NCBI GenBank assembly: GCA_018340805.1
Contig: JACMZG010001914.1
Location: 17,362,854-17,426,853 of the forward strand
Direction: 5' to 3'
DNA: 64,000 nucleotides
Source: Microvelia longipes
Taxonomy: Eukaryota; Arthropoda; Insecta; Hemiptera; Veliidae
Shown one piece after another: positions 52,453 through 62,779 of this stretch (position 1 is its first letter; each line of letters starts with the position of its first letter). Made by a program: the position numbers and the translations under genes. Under the pieces are notes generated by a model. It did not search any database. It saw nothing but the letters and a program-made list of their open reading frames with translations, and was not told the DNA's origin.

Positions 52453-52762
52453 TTAAAATGTTGAGATGAGAGCTGGATGCTTATACTTAATATGATATTT
52501 AAGATTATCCTTTCTAGTGTATACATGATGGCAGAAAGGGCATTGCAGAGCCTGCGGGTTGTGGTGATTTGCATGATGCCACTTGTTGCTCACTTTTTTA
52601 CCACATAATCTGCATAGGAAGAGAAATGGTGAAATTTTATCGAATAGATCCATTGATGATAAGCTGCTTCTCCTCCACTTGCCGGCTGTAACAGGCCGGC
52701 CACTGGAATCAAATTATTGGGAATAACAAAATACTCTCCGTTTTTAATGAAAATACCCTTCA
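52453..52762 (-). CDS. lola: Second lola-type zinc-finger exon (exon 5' structure uncertain)
   Basis: The 3' part encodes FLCRLCGKKVSNKWHHANHH followed by LQCPFCHHVYTRKDNLKYHI..KH and stops at TAA 52455-52453, the same paired-finger layout as the exon at 49.6 kb. Upstream there is a good acceptor (TTCTTAACAG before 52762), and from it a phase-1 frame reads VKGIFIKNGEYFVIPNNLIP and continues about 55 residues, but this frame is not the zinc-finger frame and hits a stop just inside the fingers. Either the finger exon has its own acceptor (TTTCTCTTCCTATGCAG just before the first finger is a good one, phase 2), or a small intron or an assembly indel lies between. Fingers certain, exon boundary not. 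Confidence 0.65.
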
Positions 52763-53447
52763 CTGTTAAGAAAAAATAATATTTTAATTATTTTGTACAG
52801 CAAAACTCTTTAACAAGCACATTTCTAACTAATTAACCTATTATTTTAAGTAATAATAAAAATTAGAGATATATCATTTAAACAATAAAATAATCCAATC
52901 TTCTGAAGAGAACACCTCATAATATCCACTAACATTCTTAAATTTGAATACAAAGGATTTGAAAAAGAATAAATCATTAATTCTACGTAAAAAGAACTGC
53001 TAGTATTTTTATCCTAAAGTTGAAAATAAATATTAATAATTTCATCAATTGAAAACTATTAAATTTCCAGAAAGTAGTGGCATAATAGTTATAACTAATT
53101 TAATTGCAGGAAATAATTACCAACTGAATGTCCCCATTAAGAAGTCAAAATGCAGGAAACTTAATGGGCGATTATACTTCAGAACTGATTGTGATAAAAT
53201 GATATCTTAAACAACAATTTAATATAGAAGTGTAATCTGATCTAAAGGATATATACTTAATCTAACATTTAAATTTAATTATTTACAAATTGTGCAACTA
53301 TATTTTTATGTAAATGATTTGTTTTACCAGTGCAAAAGTTCCTGTCAAATAATTATCATAAATCATACTATATATTTATGAGTACACTACATAAAATATG
53401 ATAATTAGGTGATGCCCAGGTGGAGTGTATGATAATAATCAATACGA

Positions 53448-53662
53448 AAAAGCCTCTCCACAATGTAAATTTATCAAATATAATCAAAACCGGCTTTCAA
53501 CCTAAACAGTCATTAAAGAAAGAAGAATATATTATAGCAGTAGGTGAGTCTTATGATATCATGACCGATAAAATATCATAAGACTAGCCTACATGTATAT
53601 ATCCTTCTTTCCGGCATTGATGATGGCTATTTAGGTTGAAAGCTGGTTTTGATTTGATAACT
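53448..53662. repeat. Diverged foldback related to family M1
   Basis: GCCTCTCCACAATGTAAATT and ACCGGCTTTCAACC on the left pair with GGTTGAAAGCTGGTTTTG on the right; the centre pairs TGAGTCTTATGATATC with the region ending ATATCATAAGACT. It shares the TTGATGATGGC..TAGGTTGAAAGC block with M1 but the rest differs. Confidence 0.7.
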
Positions 53663-54030
53663 TAACATTATTATTTGCATCACTATGAAAGGAATTAGTA
53701 TACTATGACAGTAAATAAAAACACAACACAGAGATAGGTCAATTTTTAATTACAGTGGTAGGTATTTGTTAACTAGCCAAGCAAATATTTTACGAGGAAT
53801 GTGGATAATACTATTACTTCCTAATACATCTTCTGCAATGAGTTTTTTTAATTACATCACTCTACAGTTTTCTCATAGAGGTAAAAGTCTTTTGTAGGTT
53901 ACAGTTTCATTAGTTTAATCATTGAACGGACATGGGTTCTTACATTACAGAAGATTGGGACAGTGTGTATGTTTGTGTGTGTTGCAATAAATGCCGTAAA
54001 AATGGACCGATTTCGTTAAACTTTTATATA

Positions 54031-54852
54031 CAGTCGGACCTCTATATAACGAACTTGAGGTTCAAGTGAAAAAATTCGTTATATAGAAATTTTGTTGTAT
54101 AGAAATTGAAAAAATAAATAACTCTGTACTATTTTATGATATTTTAATGGATATATAGGATGAATAATAACCTCGCAGTTGCATATTCAGCAGCTTTTTC
54201 TTTTATTAGCGGTCCTGTCACAGGCATATTTTTGTCCCTTAACATTGTCACCCACTGTAAAATTGCGTCATCAATGTCTCGAGAACTTTTTTTTAAATCG
54301 CCACTCGTTTCGTATAACCTAACTATAGATTCCCGATTTTTTTAAATTGTTGATATAGAACTAGGAGCGATTTTATACTTCAGAGACAAGTCTTTGTTTT
54401 TGACTCCATCGTCAGAATCTTTTAATAGATTGATTTTTTCAGAAAGGGACAGCGATTTCCGTTTTGACATTTTAATAAACTCGATTTACAAACAAATAAA
54501 AAGTTTCACAAACGAACTGGTCAGACCGAATACCAAATCAAAACTGAAAGATTTTTAGTTCCATGCTGTGTTAATCCTAATTTCATAGAAAATTGTAAAA
54601 AAAGAGTTCGCAAAATAAGATAAGATAGGGCGAGAATCAATAAATAATTGTTCTGGGAAATTACAGAAAAACAGAAGTGCCGTTTTGGTCAATTCCTTGA
54701 AAGTTTGCGGGTCTTGTCTTTATCTTTATTTTTGGAAATTTTGTTCGTTATATAGAAACATTTTTAAACACAAAATTCAAGGGAACGTAAAAAAAAATTC
54801 GTTACATAGAGACTTTCGTTGTATAGAAGTTCGTTATTTGGAGGTCCGACTG
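54031..54852 (-). mobile_element. Short pogo/Tigger-like element
   Basis: Terminal inverted repeats CAGTCGGACCTCTATATAAC (left, from 54031) and the complement of CAGTCGGACCTCCAAATAAC (right, to 54852), flanked by TA on both sides. Sub-terminal ATTCGTTATATAG-type repeats are present near both ends. CAGT starts, TA flanks and the internal DNA-binding domain are typical of the pogo/Tigger branch of Tc1/mariner. At about 822 bp it is far shorter than an autonomous copy and has no DDE catalytic region. Confidence 0.9.
54150..54470 (-). pseudogene. CENP-B-type DNA-binding domain remnant of the pogo/Tigger-like element
   Basis: Starts at the ATG 54470-54468: MSKRKSLSLSEKINLLKDSD, then NKDLSLKYKIAPSSISTI and an in-frame TAA where a Trp is usual, then NRESIVRLYE and SRDIDDAILQWVTMLRDKNM-like continuation (PVTGPLIKEKAAEYA). 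This is the pair of helix-turn-helix domains of Tigger transposases and CENP-B. One stop interrupts it and the catalytic part is absent, so it cannot encode a working transposase. Confidence 0.85.
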
Positions 54853-57090
54853 TATATGTAGAATTAACTATGTGTGGTTATATTCTAACAAAAATTTTCT
54901 AAATTGCAGCCAATATGGTGGACCATATGAAAAAATGTTGAGTGCAAAAATCGAGTTTTATATTGTTATCGTTGAAAGAGTAGAAAAAGAAAATATATGT
55001 GACCTGCTCAAAATTTTAAAAATGGTGAACATAAAAAAAAACAGTTAAAGGAATAAATTAAGTAATATGTTGTTGAAAAGCTCTTTATTAGCATAACAAA
55101 AAATGTTATACACCCAATCTAAAAAAAATCCCCTTATTCTAATTTTGGTATTTAAATTTTAGAAAACCAGTGAAAGAATGTTTCCCAATTTACTCTATCT
55201 AGCGAGTAAAACAATTTTTTTAAAAATATTTTTATTTGAAGTATTTATCTGACGTGAGTTCTTCAAGCAACTAATTACTAGTAAAATATGTTCAATGATC
55301 AATATATTCAGTTTCCTTACAATATTTGTATACCTTCAATAAAGCCCAAGCTTATAAATCAATTTCTTGATCCTTGCACAATATCAAAGGTAATTGTCAA
55401 AGCTTTCCATGTTATTCAGTTGCAATACCTTATTCAGTGCTCAGAAGATGATTAAAATGTTGCTTCTTCTCTATTTTTAACTCTTACGATAGTTAACTTT
55501 AAGAATAATTTTAAAAAAAAGTTGATACTAATAAAAAACCAGAACATTCCTCAATCTTACCTTGTGTTTATTAATTTATTGCAAATCATAAATTCTTTCT
55601 AACTGTTGATTATTATATAGAAATGAGCCGAATGATTTTTTTTATTTTATTTAACTATATTTTTATTCTATACATAGAATTATTATTTGTCCACCCCTTC
55701 ATATTTATTAAATATTTGATTTGGAAATTATAAGGAAATAATATACAATTTGTTTCCTGGATGAGCTTACTATCTATAGGAGAAAAAAAAATTCAAGAAA
55801 AAGTTATGCTTCATGAAAAGTTTTGCTTGTTTTGAAAGTAACTATTATTGAAATAAAAATGTTGTACCGTGAACCTTAAAACCAAAAAGTACACTTATTA
55901 AAAAGTAGCCATGAGAGAATAAGATTTAATTTTGATAATTCAACACAATGGTATTATTTATAAAAATATCCCTTTTTAAAAGAAATTGAAATGTGGGATG
56001 AAAATTTCTAACTAGTTTTAAAATAAATTATTTCCCCCCACAATATTTAAGGTAATAAACTAATAATATTATTAGAAGTAAAATATATTAATACATAATT
56101 AATTTTAAATGAAAAAAGATTTTATTTTTGTCCTCGTTTGTAGACTACATTACTGGGGACTAAAAAATTATAATTGTATATTTATTTTTTGTATTGCAAA
56201 ACTTTTATTAATAAAGGAAGTAAATTCGTTTAAGAATAAAAATTTTCGGAAAATTGATTTTTAATCTACTTTTTTCTTGGTGACTTGAAGAAAGTTGCAG
56301 TTTTTGAATATGTGGTAGAAAGTATTGAATTTTATTTTAGAAAAATGTTTCTTTTAATTTTACCGAAGCTTTTTTATTAAGAGTAACATTTCTTTGTAAT
56401 CTTGATTATGAACCTACTTCTCACTTGAAGGCTTTTTACTGTACACAGTTTGGGTTGTACATACATAAAGTAACAAAAATTTTGTTTTTCAGTAAAGAGT
56501 CACATGGTAAAAGTTTCTATTTATCAAAAAACAAACATTTTTATTTTAAAATTAATATTTTGTACCCTGGATTTTATAAGTACTACTTACTTATAAGTAA
56601 GTGTACTTTGAAAACCATTATGAGAAAAGTAGGTTAAAACCTTCTTCAAGAGTGAGTTAAGGTTATAATAAATCAATTGACTTTGGCTTCCTGCTAATTG
56701 TTTGTATTGATTTATATTTTTTATGTTCTACTATATAAATTATTGTAATTTTGTACTGATTATTTGATTATATTTATAAACGAAGGTGGGCAGGTTACTT
56801 TTTTGATGTTTCAAAATTTATAGGGTCTTTAATAACTTATAGGGTCTCTCCGCAAATAATATTTCTATGGCAGAATAAGTTTAAGTTGACATGATCATAC
56901 CAACTCAGACTTACTATTCTACAATCAAAAGCCAATTAATTAGTTCAACTTATTTTGACTTGAGCTATTTGGTATGTGATAGCAGAATAAGTTTAAGTTG
57001 ACATGATAGAGCTCCTTCCAAGAAGGGAGCAAAGTATGGATTTGAAAAAATAAATGGATATACAAATAGTGACCGAATTATATATGGACA
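54853..57090. other. AT-rich non-coding sequence
   Basis: No gene seen. Around 56390-56660 a segment (TATTTTGTACCCTGGATTTT, CCATTATGAGAAAAGTAGGT) is an inverted match to 25150-25400 in the ndl intron, so it belongs to a further dispersed repeat. Confidence 0.5.
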
Positions 57091-57094
57091 CAAT

Positions 57095-57310
57095 GTACAT
57101 TTTTGGACACAATGTCACCAATTTAATATATTTTGGCTGACAGTTAGGCACCATAGAAGAAAGAAAAAATCCAGATTTTTGTCATTCCATGCCAAATCAA
57201 CAAAAAAAGTACATTTTTGGACTCAATGTCACTAATTTTAATATATTTTGGCTGACAGTTAGGCACCATAGAAGAAAGAAAAAATCCAGATTTTAGGCTC
57301 ATTAGGTGCA
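57095..57310. repeat. 115-bp tandem duplication
   Basis: GGCTGACAGTTAGGCACCAT begins at 57135 and again at 57250 (115 bp), in a longer duplicated block ending AAAATCCAGATTTT. Confidence 0.9.
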
Positions 57311-57486
57311 GCCATATTGCCGCAGTAGTGTGAATTTTCAACATTTTGTTTGACTATAAAAATGGTTGTATCTTAAATTCTGCGTAGGGAATAATTTTTA
57401 TTTTGGTGGTGTTTGAAAGCTTAAACTTGGCCCATTCAAATAGATTCTACATACTTTTGGATAATTAGTTAAAAATACAAAATGTA

Positions 57487-57881
57487 AACAATACACCTTG
57501 GTTTAAATCACTTCCATCTAACAATAGAAACTTTACTACTACAATTACCAGGCTAAGATCTAATCATGGAATCTGCAAACAATATTTAACGAAAATCAAA
57601 ATAGAAAATAATCCATTGTGTCAACACTGCAACGAAATAGAAGATCTTGAACATATAATAATGCACTGTACACATTACTCACACAGAACAGACTAATATT
57701 ATTAAAACAATTACACATAACACGAGAGATAACACAACCTTATAACTACACAACACTACTAGCTTCCAAGTCAATTTCAGTTTATAAACATATCTTCATA
57801 TTCCTATGCAAATCTAATATAAAAATATAAACGTAACATATTATACATAAACATGGCTGTATGGTTCTAGTCAACCAATGC

Positions 57882-57928
<47 letters not shown>
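57487..57928 (+). mobile_element. 5'-truncated LINE 3' end with 48-bp poly(A)
   Basis: Begins within a LINE coding end: TITRLRSNHGICKQYL, NPLCQHCNEIEDLEHIIMHC, the C..C....H...C knuckle at the end of many Jockey/R1-group ORF2 proteins; then a short 3' UTR and about 48 A residues (57881-57928). The sequence ATTAGTTAAAAAT occurs just before the insert (about 57474-57486) and just after the poly(A) (57929-57941): a target-site duplication. Together these show target-primed insertion; the uninterrupted poly(A) suggests it is young. Confidence 0.85.
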
Positions 57929-57931
<3 letters not shown>

Positions 57932-57944
57932 AGTTAAAAATTAA

Positions 57945-58290
57945 ATAATGAAAGAAAAGAAGTTTCTCCACAAAATAAAACTTTATTAGCAAAGTGCTTT
58001 CAACCTAAATAGGGGCCATCATCAGAGTAAAACCGTTGAGATGTAAAAAAGAAGAGAAGTGAGTCCATGTTTTTTTTTATTAGATATGAGAGTCAAACTC
58101 TGACTCTCTAAGACTCAGACTCTCATATCTAATAAAAAAAACATAGACTCACTTCTATTCTTATCTCAATGGTTTTGCACTGATGATGGCCCCTAGTTAG
58201 GTTAAAAGCGTTTTGCCAATAAAGTATTATTTTATGGAGTGACTTCTTTTCTTTCATTATTTATGATGGACTCCATTCACGCTCACTCTA
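57945..58290. mobile_element. Foldback MITE, family M1, copy B
   Basis: Second copy of the family at 51.2 kb with the same arms (GAAAAGAAGTTTCTCCAC left, GAGTGACTTCTTTTCTTTC right), a centre near 58105 around GACTCTCTAAGACTCAGAC, and the same TGGACTCCATTCACGCTCA tail. Inserted next to the LINE poly(A) duplication. Confidence 0.9.
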
Positions 58291-58614
58291 AGGATATAGT
58301 TACAAGTTGTTATTATGAGCAAATATAAAATAAAAATGCTAATACCTCAAAAAGCCAAGTTTTAAAAATTTTGAAAAAATTCTATGGGATTGGACACAGT
58401 TGTGCATAACGTTTATTTGCAATATTCATCAATAAACACTTTTTAAGATTTTTCAAAATTTTTAAAAATTGACTTTTTGAGATATTAGTATTTTTATTTT
58501 ATATTTGCTAATAATAAACACTTGTAACTAATTATCCAAAAGTATGTAGAATCTATTTGAAAGGACCAAGTTTAAGCCTTCAAACGCCACCAAAATAAAA
58601 ATAGGGTCTAGTTG

Positions 58615-61600
58615 TGCTACCCTGAAAATAATATTTTAGACCACAATAACCTAATCTACCAAGTCATCCAAAGTTTAAATAGAAACATTTATAAAAAATC
58701 TAAAATTTGATTTATCGATTTGAAATTCATCACACATGTACATCTATAAGTGGTGAATCGATTCATTACATTTCAATTATATTAATCACGATTGTGATAA
58801 ATTTGAATTTTAAAATTTTGAAGGCCTATACTTTTAATCTTCCACTGTTTTTGAAGTAGGAAATAATCATTATAAGGTGTTATGATATTATAAAAGATAA
58901 TCAAAAAGTAGTTAAAATTGGATAGCAGTTTAATTTTTAGTTTTTAGTAAAAGTATATTGGCACAGAACTTTTTATAATAATATTAAGTCTCTAAAACCG
59001 AGAGAGTAATTGAGTTACCGGCTGCACAGCCTCAATATTTTCAATAAATAAATATTTTTTTATTATTTAATTAAATTATGGTATTGATGGCTGATTTTTT
59101 CTTTTGAGAAGACAACTGTAAACCAAAGCTATAAATAAATTTTATGAAGTAAAGACATAGATTTTGCCCTAAAATAAGTTGTATAATATAGTATTTATGA
59201 ACAAGTTTAAATTGAAGATCCATTTAATATTTAATTTAAAATTGCTGACATTCCGTTTTAACTTTTGGTGACATCTCCGGGTGCAATACCAATGTTATAG
59301 TTGAGTTGCACAGCTCTGAAAAAAATTCTAACTGCAAAGAAAGTGTAAAAATTCTTTACCAATAAGGTGTACTTACTTTATAAATTTGCTGTTTCCATCT
59401 TTAACTAAAAATATTTAGATTTAAATACCCCTAAATAATAGTATATACAATTTATATTTTTCCTTACTCTGACTTTAAAAAACACAAAAAATATACTTTC
59501 ATACTAAAAAACTTTTGGTTCCAACTAATTTGTAAATACGTTGTTATAAGCGGTGAGTAAATAATTTTCTAAATAAATGAATGATAATTTTATAAATCAG
59601 TTGAGATTGTAGTTTTTCTAATAATAAATAAACAAAGTAAAACAAACAACAAAATTATACACAAAATAAACAGTAAACCTAATCATTAGATGAAATAAAC
59701 AAAAACAATGGTTTTTTTTATATTTAAATAATATAAATTTCAAACAATAATATTAAATAAAATAAAATAAAGTACAAAATAAAAAAAAATTGCTAAAAAA
59801 ACTTAAAATTAAAATACAAACTAATAATAAAACTGCAAATTTTTGAGCTTAGCAATATTTTTTTAAAAATAAAATAAATTAACAATATAAGAAAAAACCT
59901 AAGAATTATTCAAGACGAGAATGAAGGTAAACATATTGAGAAATAAATAAAGCCAAAAGTTAAGTATTTTTTTATTAATAATAAAAAAAAAGTTTTTTTA
60001 TCATTTATCATAAAAATAAAGTAATAACAGATTCTTCTTTCAAAAAGTTATTTTATAAAACAATTTACAAGTTATTCTTTTTTGCTAAACTTAAATAAGA
60101 AATTTGATGAAGAAGTTTACTCAATAAGATTGGAATAAATTCTGTTATAACAAACAAAAAATAAAACTTTTCAGAACAAATATTATCCATAATATTTTAA
60201 GGAGGTTCCCAGAACATTGTTGAGCAATAAATCATTCCTTTAAGTATTACACTTTAAATTTTTGTTGATTTATGATAGTGAATACTTTTTATTTGAATGA
60301 TCAATTTTCTCTGATTTTTGTTTTATTGATTACGCTAATCCAAATAATTAAGCATTCTATTCATTACTTTTTAATAACAATTATGGATTATTATTCTGAA
60401 TTATTTTTGCCTATAACTGAAATCCAAAAATTTGGTTGCCAAACTCAGCAGTATAAGCAGTGTATTGCATGGACAAAATAATTATCTTTTTCAAAGGATA
60501 TAACAATTATTCAAGTTTAACTCTCACCAACTAGAATTTAAAATAATTTTAAAAAAGTACCAACAGACAATTTGCTGTGATTACTTGCTTCATTATTTGC
60601 TAAAAATAACTTGTTAATCAAATTTCTTTCAATAACATTAACACAAAATAAATAATTATTTTCAATATATAAATTTTTATTTTTATTACAAATAAACTTT
60701 TTGTTTTATATTTTATAATATTATTATTCATTTTTTATTGCACAATTGTTAATTTATTTATGGATGGCATACATTGTACATCTTTAAAAAAAATCTTAAT
60801 TTTTATTCTCATCTAATTTGAATTGTAATTGGTTAACTATTATTTAGTTCTTATGAAACATAATATAATAAAAATAAAATACATACAGCAGCAGCAAAGT
60901 AAAAATGCATTATTATAGTTATCATTTTGGTCAATTAACAATTAATAAATCAGCGAAAGAAGGATTTTATTGGTGTATGCTGCTCCCTCCAAGAAGCAGT
61001 GTCAAAACGAACCAATAAAAACCTTATTCCACTAAATTTTAGTGGAATGTCACCTGATAATAACAGAAACAATTATTGTAATAATAATTATTTCAACATT
61101 ACTATTAATACGAATGTTCAAAATTAAGCTTAAAAATAAAAATTAAGCTCCATATTTTAATGACCACAAGAATAATATAAATTATAACTGGTTGGGTTGA
61201 AAAAAAAAAACAATAGAATGCGTTTTGATATGTATGCACAATTAATTTATTGGTATTTTTATTTTATTTGGTTGAGAGCATTTTAATTCTAAATAATGTT
61301 AAAAGTCGTTGTTTAGTGTAGCTATGAAATTAAAAGCTATATAGCTATTATATTTGAATATTTAACAAAAATGTTTAAAATGGTACAGAGTAAAAGTAAA
61401 TAAAAAAAAAACACTATTATACATCTGTTAATATTGTTTTATTTGGTAATACTGACTGTAATGTTTATTTTATAAAATTCTTAATAATAATTTAAAGAAC
61501 TTATAAAATAAAATTATTATTTTTAATAATAATTAAATAATAATTTACCACATTATTGTATAAATTATGGCCAATTATTTGGTGATATTTATTTTATAAA

Positions 61601-61885
61601 AATTTATTTTTTCAAAATAGTTAAAATAAAATATATTTTTTCCCCAGTAAGAAATGGGGGTGTAAGTAGAGTAGAGTCAAGATTCTGTTACACTAATATT
61701 AGAACTCAGAAAATAATTTAAACAATCTGAAAACCATTGCTTTGGAAAAATCATAATTTTAAGTACCACAGAAGTCAGGTAAAATTAGTTATCACAATAA
61801 TAGTTTTGAAGCAAATATAGTATTGTAAAAAAAACATGGCAGGTTTATATTTTATTTAAACCTGACTTCACAAACAAAAATCAAC
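58615..61885. other. AT-rich non-coding sequence
   Basis: Except for the weak exon candidate at 59.3 kb, only AT-rich sequence and one small hairpin region at 60960-61050 (GGATTTTATTGGT ... ACCAATAAAAACC and TTCCACTAAATTTTAGTGGAA). Confidence 0.5.
59259..59316 (-). CDS. Possible short terminal exon (candidate finger-less lola isoform end)
   Basis: After an acceptor-like TTTTTTTCAG the minus strand reads AVQLNYNIGIAPGDVTKS and then a TAA stop, a plausible protein C-terminus standing out from the AT-rich surroundings. Another frame gives LCNSTITLVLHPEMSPKVKT before a stop. Lola genes can have a terminal exon without zinc fingers and this lies upstream of the two finger exons on the same strand, but there is no homology evidence and the frame is ambiguous. 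Could be chance. Confidence 0.2.
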
Positions 61886-61889
61886 TCAC

Positions 61890-62775
61890 TTTTTACTTTT
61901 CCTTATTTATACCATTAGTATATCGGAAAATTGTGTTTGCAAAAAATCCAAAACCAGGATGTCACCGGAATTATCTGTTTCAGGTGTTTTAAAGACTGTC
62001 TGAGTAGTTTTCACACTACTTATGCTTGAGATTTGAAACTTTATACAAAAATCAATCTTTTGGTCAAGTTGTGCTATGCGGAATTTTTTTTTAATGATGA
62101 TTTCAGCAAATTTTTTTAAAAATTAATAAAATTTGGAAACATTTGTCGATCCATTTGAGATTTGGCACGCATGTAGTCATATATACGACTAACACATGTG
62201 CCAAGCATTATCACATTATCAGTATTAGTTTAATTTTTATCAAATAACTTGTAAACAAAAATCATCCAATTGAGCTAAAATTTGGTAGAGGTATATTTCT
62301 TCATATAATAAATAAGTATAGTAAGTTTCGTTTCAATACAGCAAATCTATCTATGGTATTGTTGGATCATGAAAGTTAAGCTGCATCAAGCAAAGAGCCT
62401 GGATAGGTGACCACTGGGAATAAAACTAATGTACTTACTACCTGAGGACAAGCGAAGCAAGTCCAAAGATGTGTTACAATATATATTAGGAAAATTGTAT
62501 ATTCTGAGGACAAGTGCGAGCAAAGCGAGTCCAAAGTTGGGAGAGTGATTACAGTGAGCCCAAAGTAGGAGGATGAGCAGCAAGTTTGAAGTAGGGAGGA
62601 TGAGCATAGCAAGTTTGAAGTAGGGAGGATGAGCATAGCAAGTTTGAAGTAGGGAGGATGAGCATAGCAAGTTTGAAGTAGGGAGGATGAGCATAGCAAG
62701 TTTGAAGTAGGGAGGATGAGCAGCAATTCGTAGTGGTGAGGAAAAGTTCCAAGGTACCCGCCCCGATTTTTTTTC
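61890..62775 (+). repeat. 5S-bearing repeat, copy 11, with internal 29-bp expansion
   Basis: Near full-length forward copy outside the ndl gene. 5S-like block at about 62335-62430 with GTTAAGCTGCATCAAGC and CCTGGATAGGTGACC followed by ACTGGGAAT. Its tail carries a minisatellite (62553-62725) built from the family's own tail unit. Ends AGGAAAAGTTCCAAGGTACC. Confidence 0.85.
62553..62725 (+). repeat. 29-bp minisatellite inside repeat copy 11
   Basis: AGTTTGAAGTAGGGAGGATG begins at 62583, 62612, 62641, 62670 and 62699, an exact 29-bp period, with degenerate units at each edge. The unit is the copy of GTCCGAAGTAGGGAGGACGA found once in other members, so the array arose by local expansion within this copy. 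The open minus-strand frames seen here come from the repeat and are not genes. Confidence 0.95.
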
Positions 62776-62779
62776 AGTT

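Larger units (their letters stand above)
57384..58612. repeat. Foldback element split by a LINE and a MITE
   Basis: The left arm 57384-57486 (starting GTAGGGAATAATTTTTATTT) is the inverse of 58520-58612 (GCCACCAAAATAAAAATAGG). The inner stem continues at 58292-58520: ATGCTAATACCTCAAAAAGC pairs with the reverse complement near 58470. Between them lie the LINE fragment and a foldback MITE (57945-58290), so the order of insertion is foldback element first, others later. Confidence 0.7.
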
